A stretch of DNA of 64,000 nucleotides from RHLJ01 sp048058975 (GCA_048058975.1 JBLLNP010000009.1:101267-165266); one strand, 5' to 3'. Positions 1 to 8,560 are shown, counted from the stretch's first letter. Notes: generated by a model not told the origin, from the sequence alone. Numbers and translations are program-made.

Positions 1-88
1 TAAAATAGATATTTTGATCTCTTACCGATACAAATAATAGCATTCCAAGTGCAATGCTAAATATTAATAATGATAAAAAAGATTTCAT
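1..88 (-). CDS. Partial small membrane protein (C-terminus beyond window)
   Basis: An ATG at 88 opens a frame that stays open to the window edge (29 codons visible). It begins MKSFLSLLIFSIALGMLLF, a short positive N-terminus followed by a hydrophobic stretch, so it is a membrane anchor or signal peptide. The start lies 4 bases after the ilvA stop on the same strand, which suggests it is the next gene of an ilvA operon. The rest of the protein is outside the window, so no function can be given. Confidence 0.55.
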   Translation of the reverse strand, partial: MKSFLSLLIFSIALGMLLFVSVRDQNIYF

Positions 89-92
89 TACA

Positions 93-1358
93 TCAAGTCA
101 AAAACCGAAACAACCTTGGTTGGTCGTTTACATATTCAAAGTTGAGGTTTTTTGCTTTCATGCGGTCAAGGAGAGGTTGTAAATCTTCCCTGTGTTTTAT
201 TTCCAGTCCGATGAGTGCCGGTCCAAGTTCCCGGTTTGTTTTCTTAGAATACTCGAAATAAGTGATGTCATCGTTGGGACCAAGTACTTCACCTAAAAAC
301 TCCATCAAAGCACCGGCGCGTTGCGGGAAATCGACAATAAAATAGTGTTTCAAACCTTCGTACATCAGGTGACGTTCTTTAATCTCAGCGGTTCGGGTGA
401 TGTCGTTATTACTGCCGCTTACAATACAAACCACCGTTTTACCTTTAATTTCTTCACGAACAGAATCCAAAGCAGTGATGGACATTGCTCCGGCAGGTTC
501 TACTACAATAGCTTGCTCGTTGTACATTTTCAGGATGGTTCCGCAAACCTTTCCTTCCGGTACGGTAATCACACGATCCAGCACTTCTTTACAGATATCA
601 AATGTGATAGATCCCACTTTCTGAACAGCAGCTCCATCTACAAATTTATCTATTTTTTCCAACTTTACGATTTCTCCTAGTTCGATGGATTCCTTCATCG
701 CCGGAGCACCCTCCGGTTCAATCCCAATCAGCTTGGTTTGAGGGGATTTTTCATTGAAATAGGAACCAACCCCAGCTGAGAGTCCGCCACCACCTACAGG
801 AAGCAGGAGGTAGTCTATGCTAAAATCTGCATCGTCGAGGATTTCTTTACCTACGGTTCCTTGCCCGGCTATAATTTTCAGATCATTAAATGGGGGGATA
901 AAGGCAGCTTGTTTCTCATCACAAAAGGTTGTTGCCTTCGCAAAAGAATCGTCAAAGGTATCGCCTTCCAACATTACAGTAATAAATTCTTTACCGAACA
1001 TTTTTACCTGTTTCACTTTCTGTTCGGGCGTGGTGACCGGCATAAAAATAGTGCCTTGAATTTGTTTCTTAAAACATGCCAGCGCGACTCCCTGGGCATG
1101 ATTTCCGGCACTTGCACAAACTACTCCGTTCTGCAGTTCTTCGGGAGGAGTGTTCACGATCTTATTGTATGCACCGCGGATTTTGTAGGAACGTACAACC
1201 TGAAGATCTTCCCGTTTCAGCCAGATATCGGCCTGGTATTCCTCCGAAAGCTGAAGGTTTTTGATGAGAGGAGTATGAGTAACAACATCCTTTAAGGTGA
1301 TAGCTGCCTGATCAATATCAGTAACGCTAACCGTTTTTGAAGCAATAGTGTCTGCCAT
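93..1358 (-). CDS. ilvA: Threonine ammonia-lyase (threonine dehydratase), biosynthetic
   Basis: This cytoplasmic PLP enzyme deaminates threonine to 2-oxobutanoate, the first committed step of isoleucine synthesis. The PLP lysine sits in SYKIRGAYNK (Lys59 from the ATG at 1358), and the glycine-rich phosphate loop PVGGGGLSAGV lies near residue 190. The C-terminal ~95 residues, from about HYFIVDFPQRAGAL, match the ACT-like regulatory domain of the family. Only one such domain is present, giving 421 residues against about 514 for the two-domain enterobacterial form. A TTG four codons upstream is possible, but the ATG fits the family better. The gene is separated from the main ilv cluster by about 12 kb. 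Feedback by isoleucine is expected from the family and is not shown by the sequence. Confidence 0.95.
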   Translation of the reverse strand: MADTIASKTVSVTDIDQAAITLKDVVTHTPLIKNLQLSEEYQADIWLKREDLQVVRSYKIRGAYNKIVNTPPEELQNGVVCASAGNHAQGVALACFKKQIQGTIFMPVTTPEQKVKQVKMFGKEFITVMLEGDTFDDSFAKATTFCDEKQAAFIPPFNDLKIIAGQGTVGKEILDDADFSIDYLLLPVGGGGLSAGVGSYFNEKSPQTKLIGIEPEGAPAMKESIELGEIVKLEKIDKFVDGAAVQKVGSITFDICKEVLDRVITVPEGKVCGTILKMYNEQAIVVEPAGAMSITALDSVREEIKGKTVVCIVSGSNNDITRTAEIKERHLMYEGLKHYFIVDFPQRAGALMEFLGEVLGPNDDITYFEYSKKTNRELGPALIGLEIKHREDLQPLLDRMKAKNLNFEYVNDQPRLFRFLT

Positions 1359-1429
1359 GAATTCCAACAAATAATATTCGATGATTGTGAGTGCAGGAAT
1401 ATAGCTCTCTGGAAGGAATGATGGGCATA

Positions 1430-1531
1430 AAAAGTCATTCTGATCCCGAAGTTTAGGGAAGAAGAATCTGCACTATTCCTTACTGTTAATATAACTTTGT
1501 AGTTCCTTCGATTCTGCTCAGATGACTTTGA
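1430..1531. repeat. Dispersed palindromic repeat, family A, diverged copy
   Basis: The stretch opens with AAAGTCATTCTGA and closes with the inverted TCAGATGACTTT, enclosing GAATCTGCAC and TTCCTTCGATTCTGCTCAG. These blocks align in order with the copies at 12.5 and 13.0 kb (GTCATCCTGAGG ... GGATCTGCAC ... CCTTCGTTTTCGCTCAGGATGAC), with many substitutions. It fills most of the gap between ilvA and the upstream membrane-protein gene. No good leader peptide or terminator was seen here. Confidence 0.65.
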
Positions 1532-1567
1532 ATTTTCCAATCATCTCGGAAGAGTGGATAAGCTATC

Positions 1568-2188
1568 TTATCCCTCAATCGTATTCAATAAATCAATATT
1601 AGTTTTGAGCTTTTCAAGGTATTTGCCATAAACGGTGTAGTTCATTTTTTTAACTCCCCAAAGAGCAACTGCTGTGAAAACAATCATAACTCCCATTAGT
1701 ATAGCAATGCCTTTTCCATCAGAAAAAATCTGAGTGAATGTTTCGCCTTTATAAACAGAAGATAAACAATACCCCATAACTACTGACACAGGCATGATGA
1801 AAGTGGCTACTATTTCTTCAATAGATAACATCTTAGTGAGTTTATTATGGTAGTTTTCCAGCAATGATTTGATATTATGATCAAAATTATCATCCAGTTG
1901 TTTTAGATAATGACGTACCATCAGAAATCCACCAAAGTAATAAGTAAAGCCAATTCCCCACAGTAAGATAGCTCTGGGATAATTAAAACTTAAAACAGCT
2001 CCAATGAAGCAGAAAATGGAAAAGAAAATAGTCCAACGCATTCTGATTTTAGTGGCATATTTAAGTTTCTGAAGTGGGTTTTTGGATTCTTTTGCAATCG
2101 CAGCCATAATTTCCTCCTTATCAATTTGCTTACGGGATTCAATTTCAGTTTGAAGTTCTTTCCAGGCGATTTCTAACTCATTACTCAT
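1568..2188 (-). CDS. Membrane protein paired with an ECF sigma factor (possible anti-sigma factor)
   Basis: This 206-residue protein has a charged N-terminal ~50 residues (IDKEEIMAAIAKESKNPLQKLKYATKIR) presumably in the cytoplasm, then about four hydrophobic segments (near residues 52-68, 73-90, 124-142 and 155-175). Its start overlaps the stop of the sigma factor gene as ATGA, so the two are translationally coupled. Genes in this position often encode the membrane anti-sigma factor of the cognate sigma. No zinc-binding anti-sigma motif (HxxxCxxC) is present, so that role is inferred from context only. Confidence 0.75.
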   Translation of the reverse strand: MSNELEIAWKELQTEIESRKQIDKEEIMAAIAKESKNPLQKLKYATKIRMRWTIFFSIFCFIGAVLSFNYPRAILLWGIGFTYYFGGFLMVRHYLKQLDDNFDHNIKSLLENYHNKLTKMLSIEEIVATFIMPVSVVMGYCLSSVYKGETFTQIFSDGKGIAILMGVMIVFTAVALWGVKKMNYTVYGKYLEKLKTNIDLLNTIEG

Positions 2189-2679
2189 GTCATTTCACCC
2201 TTCATTTGAGTTATTAGTCGTTCTTTGATTCGGTGTAGTTTTACTCCGGTATTATTAGTTGTTAGTCCGGTGATATTAGCGATTTCCTTATTACTGTATC
2301 CATCCAGATGCAGTGAGATAATCATTCGGTCAATTTCATCCAGTGTCTTAATAAGTATCACTAACATATTCTTGGCATCCGTTTTTTCTTCGGTGGAATC
2401 TGCCGGTTCTTTGTATTCTACTTCCTCAAAACTAGTAGTATCTGGTTTCCTAGAAGCCTTTCTGTTAAAAGTAAATACGGTATTCAAGCTAACGCGGTAT
2501 AACCAGGTTGAGAATTTCGATTCCTTTCTGAAACTCCCAAACGATCTCCATGCTTGTAGCAGAATCTCCTGATACAAGTCGGCCCGTTCCTGTTTATCAT
2601 CTACATAGAGTAGGATTACTTTATGGATGATTCCCGAGTTTTCCTGAATTAGTCTCGTAAATTGTTCTTCAGTCGCCAT
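2185..2679 (-). CDS. RNA polymerase sigma factor, ECF (sigma-70) family
   Basis: This 164-residue protein has the two-domain ECF layout. Region 2 includes DLYQEILLQAWRSFGSFRKESKFSTWLYRVSLN, split here as DLYQEILLQAWRSF and STWLYRVSLNTVF. Region 4 is the C-terminal helix-turn-helix around IISLHLDGYSNKEIANI and GVKLHRIKERL. An acidic linker (TTSFEEVEYKEPADSTEEK) lies between them. It is the first gene of a pair with the membrane protein that starts within its stop codon. The regulon cannot be inferred. Autoregulation is typical of the family but no clear promoter was identified. Confidence 0.9.
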   Translation of the reverse strand: MATEEQFTRLIQENSGIIHKVILLYVDDKQERADLYQEILLQAWRSFGSFRKESKFSTWLYRVSLNTVFTFNRKASRKPDTTSFEEVEYKEPADSTEEKTDAKNMLVILIKTLDEIDRMIISLHLDGYSNKEIANITGLTTNNTGVKLHRIKERLITQMKGEMT

Positions 2680-2844
2680 TTATTACTTTTGACCGATCTA
2701 CATATTTTGGAGTCTTCATCTTCATAAATAAAGATGTATAACATTATGGTCCAAAAAATGATTTTGCTAATTTCAACCATGATGAATACCTCATTTTAAC
2801 TAATGAGTATCAGAATCTCATAAAACATTACAGACTAAATTATT

Positions 2845-3318
2845 TTGATCAGAAGAATCGAACAAAAAGATTTAAAGAATATTCATAATCTCAATAAAGC
2901 AGCATTACCTCATGTAAACAATATCCCTGTTTCTGATTTCGAGGAGTTTTTGGAGATCAGTTCGTTCTTTCTGGTAATTGAAGAGGAGAACATTATTGCT
3001 GGCTTCATGATTGTTTTGGGACCGGGGAAGAGGTATGATAGCGAGAACTATGGTTACTTCACGGAGCATTATATAAGCTTTGATTACGTGGATCGGATTG
3101 TGATAGGTGAAGAGTTCAGAGGCAAAGGATTGGGTTCAAGACTTTATGAGTATTTATTTGAGCATTCTTCGGAAGAAAGGATTACCTGCGAAGTTAATTT
3201 AAAACCGCCCAATCCAAAGTCTGTACAATTTCACCAGATGCTTGGTTTTGAAGAGGTGGGTCAGCAGTATTCGGAAGGAGGAAAGAAGTACGTGAGCCTT
3301 ATGGTAAAGGAGCTATAG
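2845..3318 (+). CDS. GNAT-family N-acetyltransferase
   Basis: This 157-residue protein has the GNAT fold signature. The acetyl-CoA pyrophosphate loop is seen as VDRIVIGEEFRGKGLGSRLYEYL (EEFRGKGLGSRL, about residues 92-103), and the region KSVQFHQMLGFEEVGQQY is the family C-terminal block. The start is a TTG; a stop lies three codons upstream and no in-frame ATG precedes the conserved N-terminus MIRRIEQKDLKNIHNLNKAA. The acceptor substrate is not predictable. The gene stands alone, convergent with the following lipoprotein gene. Confidence 0.85.
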   Translation: MIRRIEQKDLKNIHNLNKAALPHVNNIPVSDFEEFLEISSFFLVIEEENIIAGFMIVLGPGKRYDSENYGYFTEHYISFDYVDRIVIGEEFRGKGLGSRLYEYLFEHSSEERITCEVNLKPPNPKSVQFHQMLGFEEVGQQYSEGGKKYVSLMVKEL

Positions 3319-3789
3319 TTATTCCGGAACTGCTTCATTAAACTGGTTAAGAAATTCAGACTGCATTTGCCTTAAGTCCGAATCAAAGTCTTCGATTTGT
3401 TCCACTTCAGCTCCCCAGGTATAATAGATTTCATTACTAAATCTGCCATCCTGAATTTTAAGAACATAGTCATTACCATCGTAACAACGTGCACAGGTAG
3501 GTTCAGTTTTTATAGTCCGGTACCCGGTAGTCTCTAAATAAAATTCAATTTTCTGCCAATCCTCTTTAGAAGTTTTTGCCGAATATTCTCTTCCTTTTTC
3601 TCCCTGAAAACCAGATTCTTTATAAAAAGTTTTGCTTGGAGTAACTGTAAACTCGGAGACACATGCTGGAAGGCACCAGCCATTAAGACTTTTAAGGGTT
3701 ACGTAATTATCTCCGAAAGAATCAGAAGTACTGCACCCGGGAATAAAAAGAATGAGCGCAAAGATCGAAATCAGAAAAGTTTTTTTCAT
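3319..3789 (-). CDS. Putative lipoprotein with cysteine pairs
   Basis: The start is taken at the ATG at 3789, which gives the lipoprotein signal MKKTFLISIFALILFIPGC with the lipobox cysteine at residue 19. A 16-codon upstream extension is possible but would hide the signal peptide. The mature part contains WCLPACVSEFTV and CARCYDGNDYVL, so cysteines are paired and may form disulfides in the periplasm. The ~156-residue protein resembles small lipoproteins of Bacteroidota that lack a function. The stop lies one base after the stop of the convergent acetyltransferase gene. Confidence 0.75.
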   Translation of the reverse strand: MKKTFLISIFALILFIPGCSTSDSFGDNYVTLKSLNGWCLPACVSEFTVTPSKTFYKESGFQGEKGREYSAKTSKEDWQKIEFYLETTGYRTIKTEPTCARCYDGNDYVLKIQDGRFSNEIYYTWGAEVEQIEDFDSDLRQMQSEFLNQFNEAVPE

Positions 3790-3901
3790 GAGAATGACCA
3801 AATTCGGATGAGTTGTAAACCAGCGGGAAAATACCAAAACAGTTTTTTTAAAAACTCACATGTTTGTGCTATTCGGATCGAAATTAGCTACAGTAATCTA
3901 A

Positions 3902-4318
3902 TCAATGAAAAGTAAGTACAGCCAGTATTATAATCACAATTCCGGTAAGCAGAGCAAAAGGCCCCATTTTCTTTACTGTTATCAATTGTGCCATATCTCC
4001 GGCTTTCGCTTTTTTTAACTTAGAGGTCATGATACCCACCAACGCTCCAAGAACAAGAAAGAGACTTAATTTTGCAATTAAGGTTGGGGTAGAAGCCAGA
4101 CTACTCCAGTAAGGTGTCATTAGATAACCTCCGGATAGAAAAAGCAGCGTAATTCCGATATGACCGGAGCGAGTAACAGCAGAAGCCTTAATCATAAAAG
4201 AGCCGCGCTCTTCCGGCTCCATTTTAGAAGCGGCCATTCCAAGAAATAACATCGCAAAGCTTGCTCCAACGCCCATAGCAAGTCCGATGAAGTGAAAGAT
4301 TAACATTACATCCCGCAT
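3902..4318 (-). CDS. Four-helix membrane protein (CopD/DUF2269-like)
   Basis: The 138-residue protein consists of four hydrophobic segments: about residues 3-27, 50-68, 80-98 and 115-137. A histidine lies in the first helix (MLIFHFIGLAMGVGASFAM) and another just before the second (SGHIGITLLFLSGGYLM). This helix layout and the two histidines recall DUF2269/CopD-type small integral membrane proteins, some of which are thought to bind haem or metal. That similarity is by pattern only. It stands as a single gene. Confidence 0.65.
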   Translation of the reverse strand: MRDVMLIFHFIGLAMGVGASFAMLFLGMAASKMEPEERGSFMIKASAVTRSGHIGITLLFLSGGYLMTPYWSSLASTPTLIAKLSLFLVLGALVGIMTSKLKKAKAGDMAQLITVKKMGPFALLTGIVIIILAVLTFH

Positions 4319-4389
4319 GAAGTACCTAAATCTATGTTAAAATTTAAAGGAAGAAGTTACAGAATAGAAAATGAAAACCAAGTAACAGT

Positions 4390-4626
4390 TTAATCCTCGG
4401 GTAGAGCCTCGAATTCAGCTTTCTTTTTATCCATCCAGTTCTGCATTGCTTCCGGGTCTTGCATAATCACACGCATTTCCTGCATGGCTCTTAAATGAGC
4501 TTCATCTTTCTGTTTGAACATTTCCGTGCCATGATCGTGGCTAAGGCCAGAGATTTCTTCAAAAGTCTCAGCTTGAAATTCCATGTCGCAGGCACCACCT
4601 AGCTGTTTACAGGTCATTGTTTTCAT
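4390..4626 (-). CDS. DUF1059 family small protein
   Basis: The 78-residue protein starts MKTMTCKQLGGACDMEFQAE and continues with ISGLSHDHGTEMFKQKDEAHLRAM. The CKxLGG.CD.E.QA pattern with the following HDHG is the hallmark of DUF1059. The two cysteines and two close histidines suggest metal binding, but the family has no established function. In this copy the protein extends at the C-terminus with an acidic helix ending EFEALPED. An AGGAG-like stretch lies just upstream of the ATG. Confidence 0.8.
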   Translation of the reverse strand: MKTMTCKQLGGACDMEFQAETFEEISGLSHDHGTEMFKQKDEAHLRAMQEMRVIMQDPEAMQNWMDKKKAEFEALPED

Positions 4627-4726
4627 GATTAGCTCCTTTAAGTTATTTTGGTTTAATAAGCTAATTGAGATATTCGCTTATATTAATGATTTCAAAATGA
4701 TTATCAAGTCGTAACCGAAGTTACTT

Positions 4727-5455
4727 ATGATGAAAAAAGCGTTATTCACACTTTTTATGTTCTTATGCAGCAAAGCAGTCTTTTCTCAATCCACCTCTCC
4801 TTTTGTTGAGATTCATGATCTGTCCCAAAGTATCATCAAAGAAATCAGGTATGCTACCGATGAGAATTTCATGGGTCAAAAAGTAGATGGCTATAAAGCT
4901 TCTAACTGTTTTCTAACTAAAACAGCTGCAGAAGCACTTTCAAGAGTGCAGTCAAAGCTTGAGGAGAATGCTTATTCTTTGAAGATTTTCGATTGCTACC
5001 GGCCTCAGCAAGCTGTGGATCATTTTGTTCGATGGGCACAAAGTGAGGGAAGGGACTCAACCAAGAGAATATATTTTCCAAATGTTCCCGGAGAAGAGTT
5101 ATTTGAGCAAGGTTATATCGCGGAGCGGTCGGGACATAGCCGGGGTTCAACCGTAGATCTTACTATAGTAAGACTGCCTTATCAAGCCCCTGAAGATTTC
5201 GAATACAATTGCCTTGATCCTGAAGGATATAAACTTCGCGGGAGCGAATTGAATATGGGAACGGCATACGATTGTTTTGATGAACGTTCGCACACCTTCA
5301 ATCCTGTAATGGATGAAGAGATTCTGGAGAATCGCAGAATATTGGTGAAGGTGATGGAAGAAGAGGGGTTTGTAAACTATTCCAAAGAATGGTGGCACTT
5401 TACGTATAAGCCCGAAGAATTCCCGGAGACTTATTTCAATTTATCGGTGAATTAG
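4727..5455 (+). CDS. D-alanyl-D-alanine dipeptidase (VanX/DdpX, peptidase M15D)
   Basis: The protein has a signal peptide (MMKKALFTLFMFLCSKAVFS, cleavage near Gln21) and so acts in the periplasm. The zinc ligands of the M15 family are visible: His137 and Asp144 in SGHSRGSTVD, and His224 in EWWHF with Glu221 as catalytic base. The family hydrolyses D-Ala-D-Ala. In organisms without a van cluster it serves in recycling or use of cell-wall dipeptide. No resistance genes accompany it here, so a housekeeping role is more likely than glycopeptide resistance. It is 242 residues, normal for the secreted form. The gene converges on the AlkC-like gene with a 12-base gap holding a 7-bp hairpin (5454-5472). 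Confidence 0.9.
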   Translation: MMKKALFTLFMFLCSKAVFSQSTSPFVEIHDLSQSIIKEIRYATDENFMGQKVDGYKASNCFLTKTAAEALSRVQSKLEENAYSLKIFDCYRPQQAVDHFVRWAQSEGRDSTKRIYFPNVPGEELFEQGYIAERSGHSRGSTVDLTIVRLPYQAPEDFEYNCLDPEGYKLRGSELNMGTAYDCFDERSHTFNPVMDEEILENRRILVKVMEEEGFVNYSKEWWHFTYKPEEFPETYFNLSVN

Positions 5456-5467
5456 TAATCAGGTTGA

Positions 5468-6574
5468 TTACTTCCGCAATTCGAATTCTAACAACTGAGA
5501 TTCGATTCCATTCACTATCACAGAAAGCTTATGCAAACCGGTATAGTACACACGGGTTGTAATAGGACGGAATGTTTGTGAACGATCAACCTGGGTTGAT
5601 GAATTTCCGTCATATTCCTTTTCACTGATTTTAAATACTTTTTTTGAATGGCTTCCATTTGCTCTTAGAAAATAGATTCCATATTCAAGCCTGATCTTAG
5701 TGGGCGAATCGCTTTTATTTTTGAGATGGAAAGTGAATTCCAGGTTTTCGCCAATGTTAACTTTGGGTGTTTGTACTCGAAAATCAGAAAGTTCTACATC
5801 GGAAGTCGAGCCATATCCGAAAAGCTGTAAAATTTCCTGGTTTCCCTGCTTCAGCAAAGTGCGGCAGGCGTGCTTCACAAGTTTATTCGTATGCTCTGAA
5901 TGCCCGATCCATCGTTTTGCTATTTCGATGACCAGTTCAGGATGATCTTTAGAAATGTCATTCAGGTTGTTCGCCACACTTCTCCGAACTGTCTCTGAAG
6001 GATCGTTCTTCAGCTTTTCAAGAACAGCTAATATCGGAGTTGGATCTTTTTTTAAAGCTGGAACTCCCAATGCCCAAGGAAGGCGAGGACGAAAGCCTTC
6101 ACTTGCAAGCCTCCTCACAGATGGGTGCTCATGCTCAGACCAAACCAGCATCTGTCGCACCATCCGTTCAGGATATTGGATCAAAAAAGGCCGAATCGCA
6201 AACTCACAGGTTACAAACTGGGTAAGTTGTTCCATTGCTCTTAAAGACTCCTCCGGATGATTAACTCCACAAAGTTGTACAAAATCTGGAAGGAATGCAT
6301 ACTCAAAAGTATCGGCAGGTGCCCCGTTCTTTTTGAGGGCAGGGATGAGATCAATTACCAGATTAATCATAGCCGGGTAATCATCCGGTAATTGCTTTTT
6401 TAGCGAAACGGTGATGTGTCTTAGTCGCTCTTTAAGCTCACGCTGATCCCAATGTTGATCGTAGATATCATCTAAAAAATGATCTCTATTAAAGTCCGGG
6501 ATTATCTCTTCACATGATCTGCAAAGGATATCGAAGAGTTTTTCGTTGTACAGGTTTTTGAGAGGTTCGGCCAT
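5468..6574 (-). CDS. alkC: DNA alkylation repair glycosylase, AlkC-type with Ig-like tail
   Basis: The N-terminal ~255 residues form HEAT-like helical repeats, with the family core FLIQYPERMVRQMLVWSEH and SVRRLASEGFRPRLPWA. The Arg-rich RRLASEGFRPRLPW block lines the DNA-facing surface in AlkC/AlkD enzymes. These remove N3- or N7-alkylated purines without flipping the base. Residues ~262-368 read as a beta-rich Ig-like domain (VNIGENLEFTFHLKNKS ... GLHKLSVIVNG), the arrangement described for the Ig-containing AlkC branch. At 368 residues the length matches that form. It is a single gene on the minus strand, convergent with the dipeptidase. The AlkC assignment is firmer than the exact substrate. 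Confidence 0.85.
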   Translation of the reverse strand: MAEPLKNLYNEKLFDILCRSCEEIIPDFNRDHFLDDIYDQHWDQRELKERLRHITVSLKKQLPDDYPAMINLVIDLIPALKKNGAPADTFEYAFLPDFVQLCGVNHPEESLRAMEQLTQFVTCEFAIRPFLIQYPERMVRQMLVWSEHEHPSVRRLASEGFRPRLPWALGVPALKKDPTPILAVLEKLKNDPSETVRRSVANNLNDISKDHPELVIEIAKRWIGHSEHTNKLVKHACRTLLKQGNQEILQLFGYGSTSDVELSDFRVQTPKVNIGENLEFTFHLKNKSDSPTKIRLEYGIYFLRANGSHSKKVFKISEKEYDGNSSTQVDRSQTFRPITTRVYYTGLHKLSVIVNGIESQLLEFELRK

Positions 6575-6631
6575 CTTTTTAAAACTTAAGATAAAACCGG
6601 GATTATATACTACAATCCCGGGTACATCGGA

Positions 6632-6958
6632 TTATATAGAATAACTTTCTAAGAGACTAAAGTGTTGAACAACAGATGATGGATCTTCGGATTCAGACTC
6701 TGCCATACAACTAAAATAATTAGCACATGTTTTGCTTTTCATCGCGTTATCCATAGCGGTTTTAGCTTCTTCCATGGAGTTCCAGTACACTATATCCATG
6801 AATTCTTTTTCAGTTTTTTGAAGTAACACTCGTTTTAAATATCCTTGCTGATGCGTTAAAAAATTCTCTTCTAATTCTTTAGAAAGCAAAAGAAGATTTT
6901 GCTGATCGTATCCTTCTTTTAGAGTGAAAGGTGCTAATTCTATTATTTGTTTTCCCAT
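6632..6958 (-). CDS. Antibiotic biosynthesis monooxygenase-like (dimeric alpha-beta barrel) protein
   Basis: The ATG at 6958 gives a 108-residue protein starting MGKQIIELAPFTLKEGYDQQ. An upstream extension would add a low-complexity TTTTT stretch and is rejected. The pattern PFTLKEG ... LLLSKELEENFLTHQQGYLKRVLLQ ... FMDIVYWNSMEEAKTAM is that of ferredoxin-like dimeric barrels. The family includes haem- and quinone-acting monooxygenases and many small proteins of unknown role. Two cysteines (CANYFSCMAES) are near the C-terminus. No substrate can be assigned. Confidence 0.65.
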   Translation of the reverse strand: MGKQIIELAPFTLKEGYDQQNLLLLSKELEENFLTHQQGYLKRVLLQKTEKEFMDIVYWNSMEEAKTAMDNAMKSKTCANYFSCMAESESEDPSSVVQHFSLLESYSI

Positions 6959-7040
6959 AGTGGTTGTAGTGGTTTTTTGATTGTTAATAACTTGAAATGA
7001 AAACAAAGATCAGATCTGGTACTGACAACCCTATGTCATA

Positions 7041-7075
7041 AAAAAAGCAGACTTTTTTGGAATCTGCTTTTTTTT
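7041..7075 (-). terminator. Intrinsic terminator after the SRPBCC gene
   Basis: AAAAAGCAGA and TCTGCTTTTT form a 10-bp stem around a short loop, followed on the minus strand by a run of T. It lies just past the stop of the SRPBCC gene (7088), which is transcribed toward it. Confidence 0.8.
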
Positions 7076-7087
7076 GATCAGCTTTAT

Positions 7088-7636
7088 TTATGCTGCTACT
7101 TTGTTTTTTCGTTTCAGAGTTTCAATCCTTTTCCGTTTATGCTCAGAAATCCTTCCCGTCTCAGCATAGACTTTAGCATCCTCAAGAATGATATCTAACA
7201 AGCTTTCCATTTTTTTCTTCATCATTGGTTTCATGAAGCGCCCCATGAAGCCCTGAAGCTCAAAGTCTGCGTTCATCTCTAAGGTAGATGTGTTTGCATT
7301 GGCGGGAATTACTTTCCAATTATTTACTGCTTTAGAAATAAACCCGGGCATTCCGTTTGTAATTTGATATGCAAGATTCATTGAATCATCGTTATACTTA
7401 ATCAGCTTCTCTTCAATCTTGTTGAATCCTTTTGCGTTAACATCGCAGAAACGCTCATCACATGGTGCTCCTTCAAATTTAGAGGTTCCTTTCCCAACGG
7501 AATGATCAACGCTGGAAGCCCATACATAAGCCTCAGAGAAACCGGGACCGATAATTTCCCATAACTTATCGGCTGAGATATTAATGTTCAATGTTCGGGT
7601 AACTTTGAATCCATGGTTGTTCAATTGAGTTTCCAT
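7088..7636 (-). CDS. SRPBCC-family (START-like) protein
   Basis: The 182-residue protein begins with GFKVTRTLNINISADKLWEIIG, the typical first strand and helix of polyketide-cyclase-like SRPBCC proteins. It ends with a long helix rich in Met and Lys (MGRFMKPMMKKKMESLLDII) that usually closes the ligand cavity. A very basic tail (HKRKRIETLKRKNK) follows. The family binds small hydrophobic ligands, but this member's ligand is unknown. It lies downstream of, and on the same strand as, an AraC-type regulator, from which it is separated by a terminator-like hairpin, so the two may be separately transcribed. Confidence 0.8.
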   Translation of the reverse strand: METQLNNHGFKVTRTLNINISADKLWEIIGPGFSEAYVWASSVDHSVGKGTSKFEGAPCDERFCDVNAKGFNKIEEKLIKYNDDSMNLAYQITNGMPGFISKAVNNWKVIPANANTSTLEMNADFELQGFMGRFMKPMMKKKMESLLDIILEDAKVYAETGRISEHKRKRIETLKRKNKVAA

Positions 7637-7685
7637 AAAATGCTTGATTTAGTGATTGGTTATTACTGAAACCAAGCTATATCAT

Positions 7686-7712
7686 AAAAAAACGTTCTAA
7701 TTTCCCGGAACG
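7686..7712 (-). terminator. Candidate terminator after the AraC-type regulator
   Basis: On the minus strand CGTTC and GAACG form a short stem around a 10-base loop, followed directly by seven T. It lies 6 bases past the regulator's stop codon. The stem is short, so it is a weak call. Confidence 0.5.
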
Positions 7713-7717
7713 CCCAA

Positions 7718-8560
7718 TCATTTGCTCAAAAAGCTCAACCTATAAGAGGAAGGGGATGCGTTAAACTGATTTTTAAATACAGAAGAGAACGTTGAGATAT
7801 CCTGAAATCCACAATCAAAGGCTATATTTCCAATCGATTCGTTGGTTGTAGCAATCAGTTCTGCAGCCTTTTTTAGCCGACTTTTTCGAATATACCGGGC
7901 AGGACTTTCGTTAAACGTTTTTTTGAACTCCCTCTTAAAAGTGGACAGGCTCATGTTACAAATAAATGCAAGTTGTTCAATACTCAGATCATTATATAAG
8001 TTGTGTTCAACTGTTTCTTTCAACTTCAGATTTACAGGAGCGAAGATATCTGAAAGCAGCAGCCTGATGCTGTCATGATTTTCTGATTTCAGAAGAATCA
8101 TCATCAGTTCTTTAAGCTTGAGTATTCCCAATTCTTCATCAAAAGCTTCCGGAGATTCGAAATAGATTGATAGATTCGTCATATACTGCTCAATCAACTT
8201 GTTACTTATCAATTTCTTGGGAACAGGCACTTCTTCTTTTTTCAGGAAGGATGGAACCTCATTCTGGTAAATCATTTTCAGCATTTTCGGATAGAGATAG
8301 ACGGCGATGGCCTCACATTCGTCCGATTGCTGGGATTGGAGATATCGCTGCACGTAATTATTGCAGTTTTTGATAACAGCTTCTTTCTCATCCAAACGAT
8401 GAACCCCACGGCTATCGAAGCTGAGCATACTTCCTTCAACCATATAGAAAAAACATGCGAAATCCAGAATCTCTCCTGATAGCTCAAAAGGAGCTTTAAA
8501 CCTCGCCTTTTGAAAGAGCGGCATTCCCTTAAACTCGATAATCGTATTGCGAATGATCAT
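7718..8560 (-). CDS. AraC-family transcriptional regulator
   Basis: The C-terminal ~100 residues hold the two helix-turn-helix motifs of the AraC family: LSIEQLAFICNMSLSTFKREF and SIGNIAFDCGFQDISTFSSVF, the latter with the family's typical phenylalanine-rich second motif and the PSSYR ending. The N-terminal ~170 residues lack a clear cupin signature but occupy the effector-binding position (GEILDFACFFYMVEGSMLSF). At 280 residues the length is normal. The nearest downstream gene on the same strand is the SRPBCC protein, which is a possible target. The effector is unknown. Confidence 0.9.
   Translation of the reverse strand: MIIRNTIIEFKGMPLFQKARFKAPFELSGEILDFACFFYMVEGSMLSFDSRGVHRLDEKEAVIKNCNNYVQRYLQSQQSDECEAIAVYLYPKMLKMIYQNEVPSFLKKEEVPVPKKLISNKLIEQYMTNLSIYFESPEAFDEELGILKLKELMMILLKSENHDSIRLLLSDIFAPVNLKLKETVEHNLYNDLSIEQLAFICNMSLSTFKREFKKTFNESPARYIRKSRLKKAAELIATTNESIGNIAFDCGFQDISTFSSVFKNQFNASPSSYRLSFLSK

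Noticed and set aside
321..1295. Several long plus-strand frames opposite ilvA
   Set aside because: They mirror the codon structure of ilvA on the other strand, lack ribosome-binding sites and show no domain pattern.
1292..1540. An 82-codon minus-strand frame overlapping the start of ilvA
   Set aside because: It overlaps ilvA coding sequence in another frame and its remainder falls in a palindromic repeat; the protein has no recognisable pattern.
1371..1567. Possible attenuator before ilvA
   Set aside because: The region is a diverged palindromic repeat; the one short frame found has no run of Ile, Val or Leu codons and no terminator follows.
4727..5455. Glycopeptide resistance locus around the VanX-like gene
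   Set aside because: No vanH, vanA-type ligase or vanRS genes are near, and the protein is a secreted M15D dipeptidase common in environmental bacteria.
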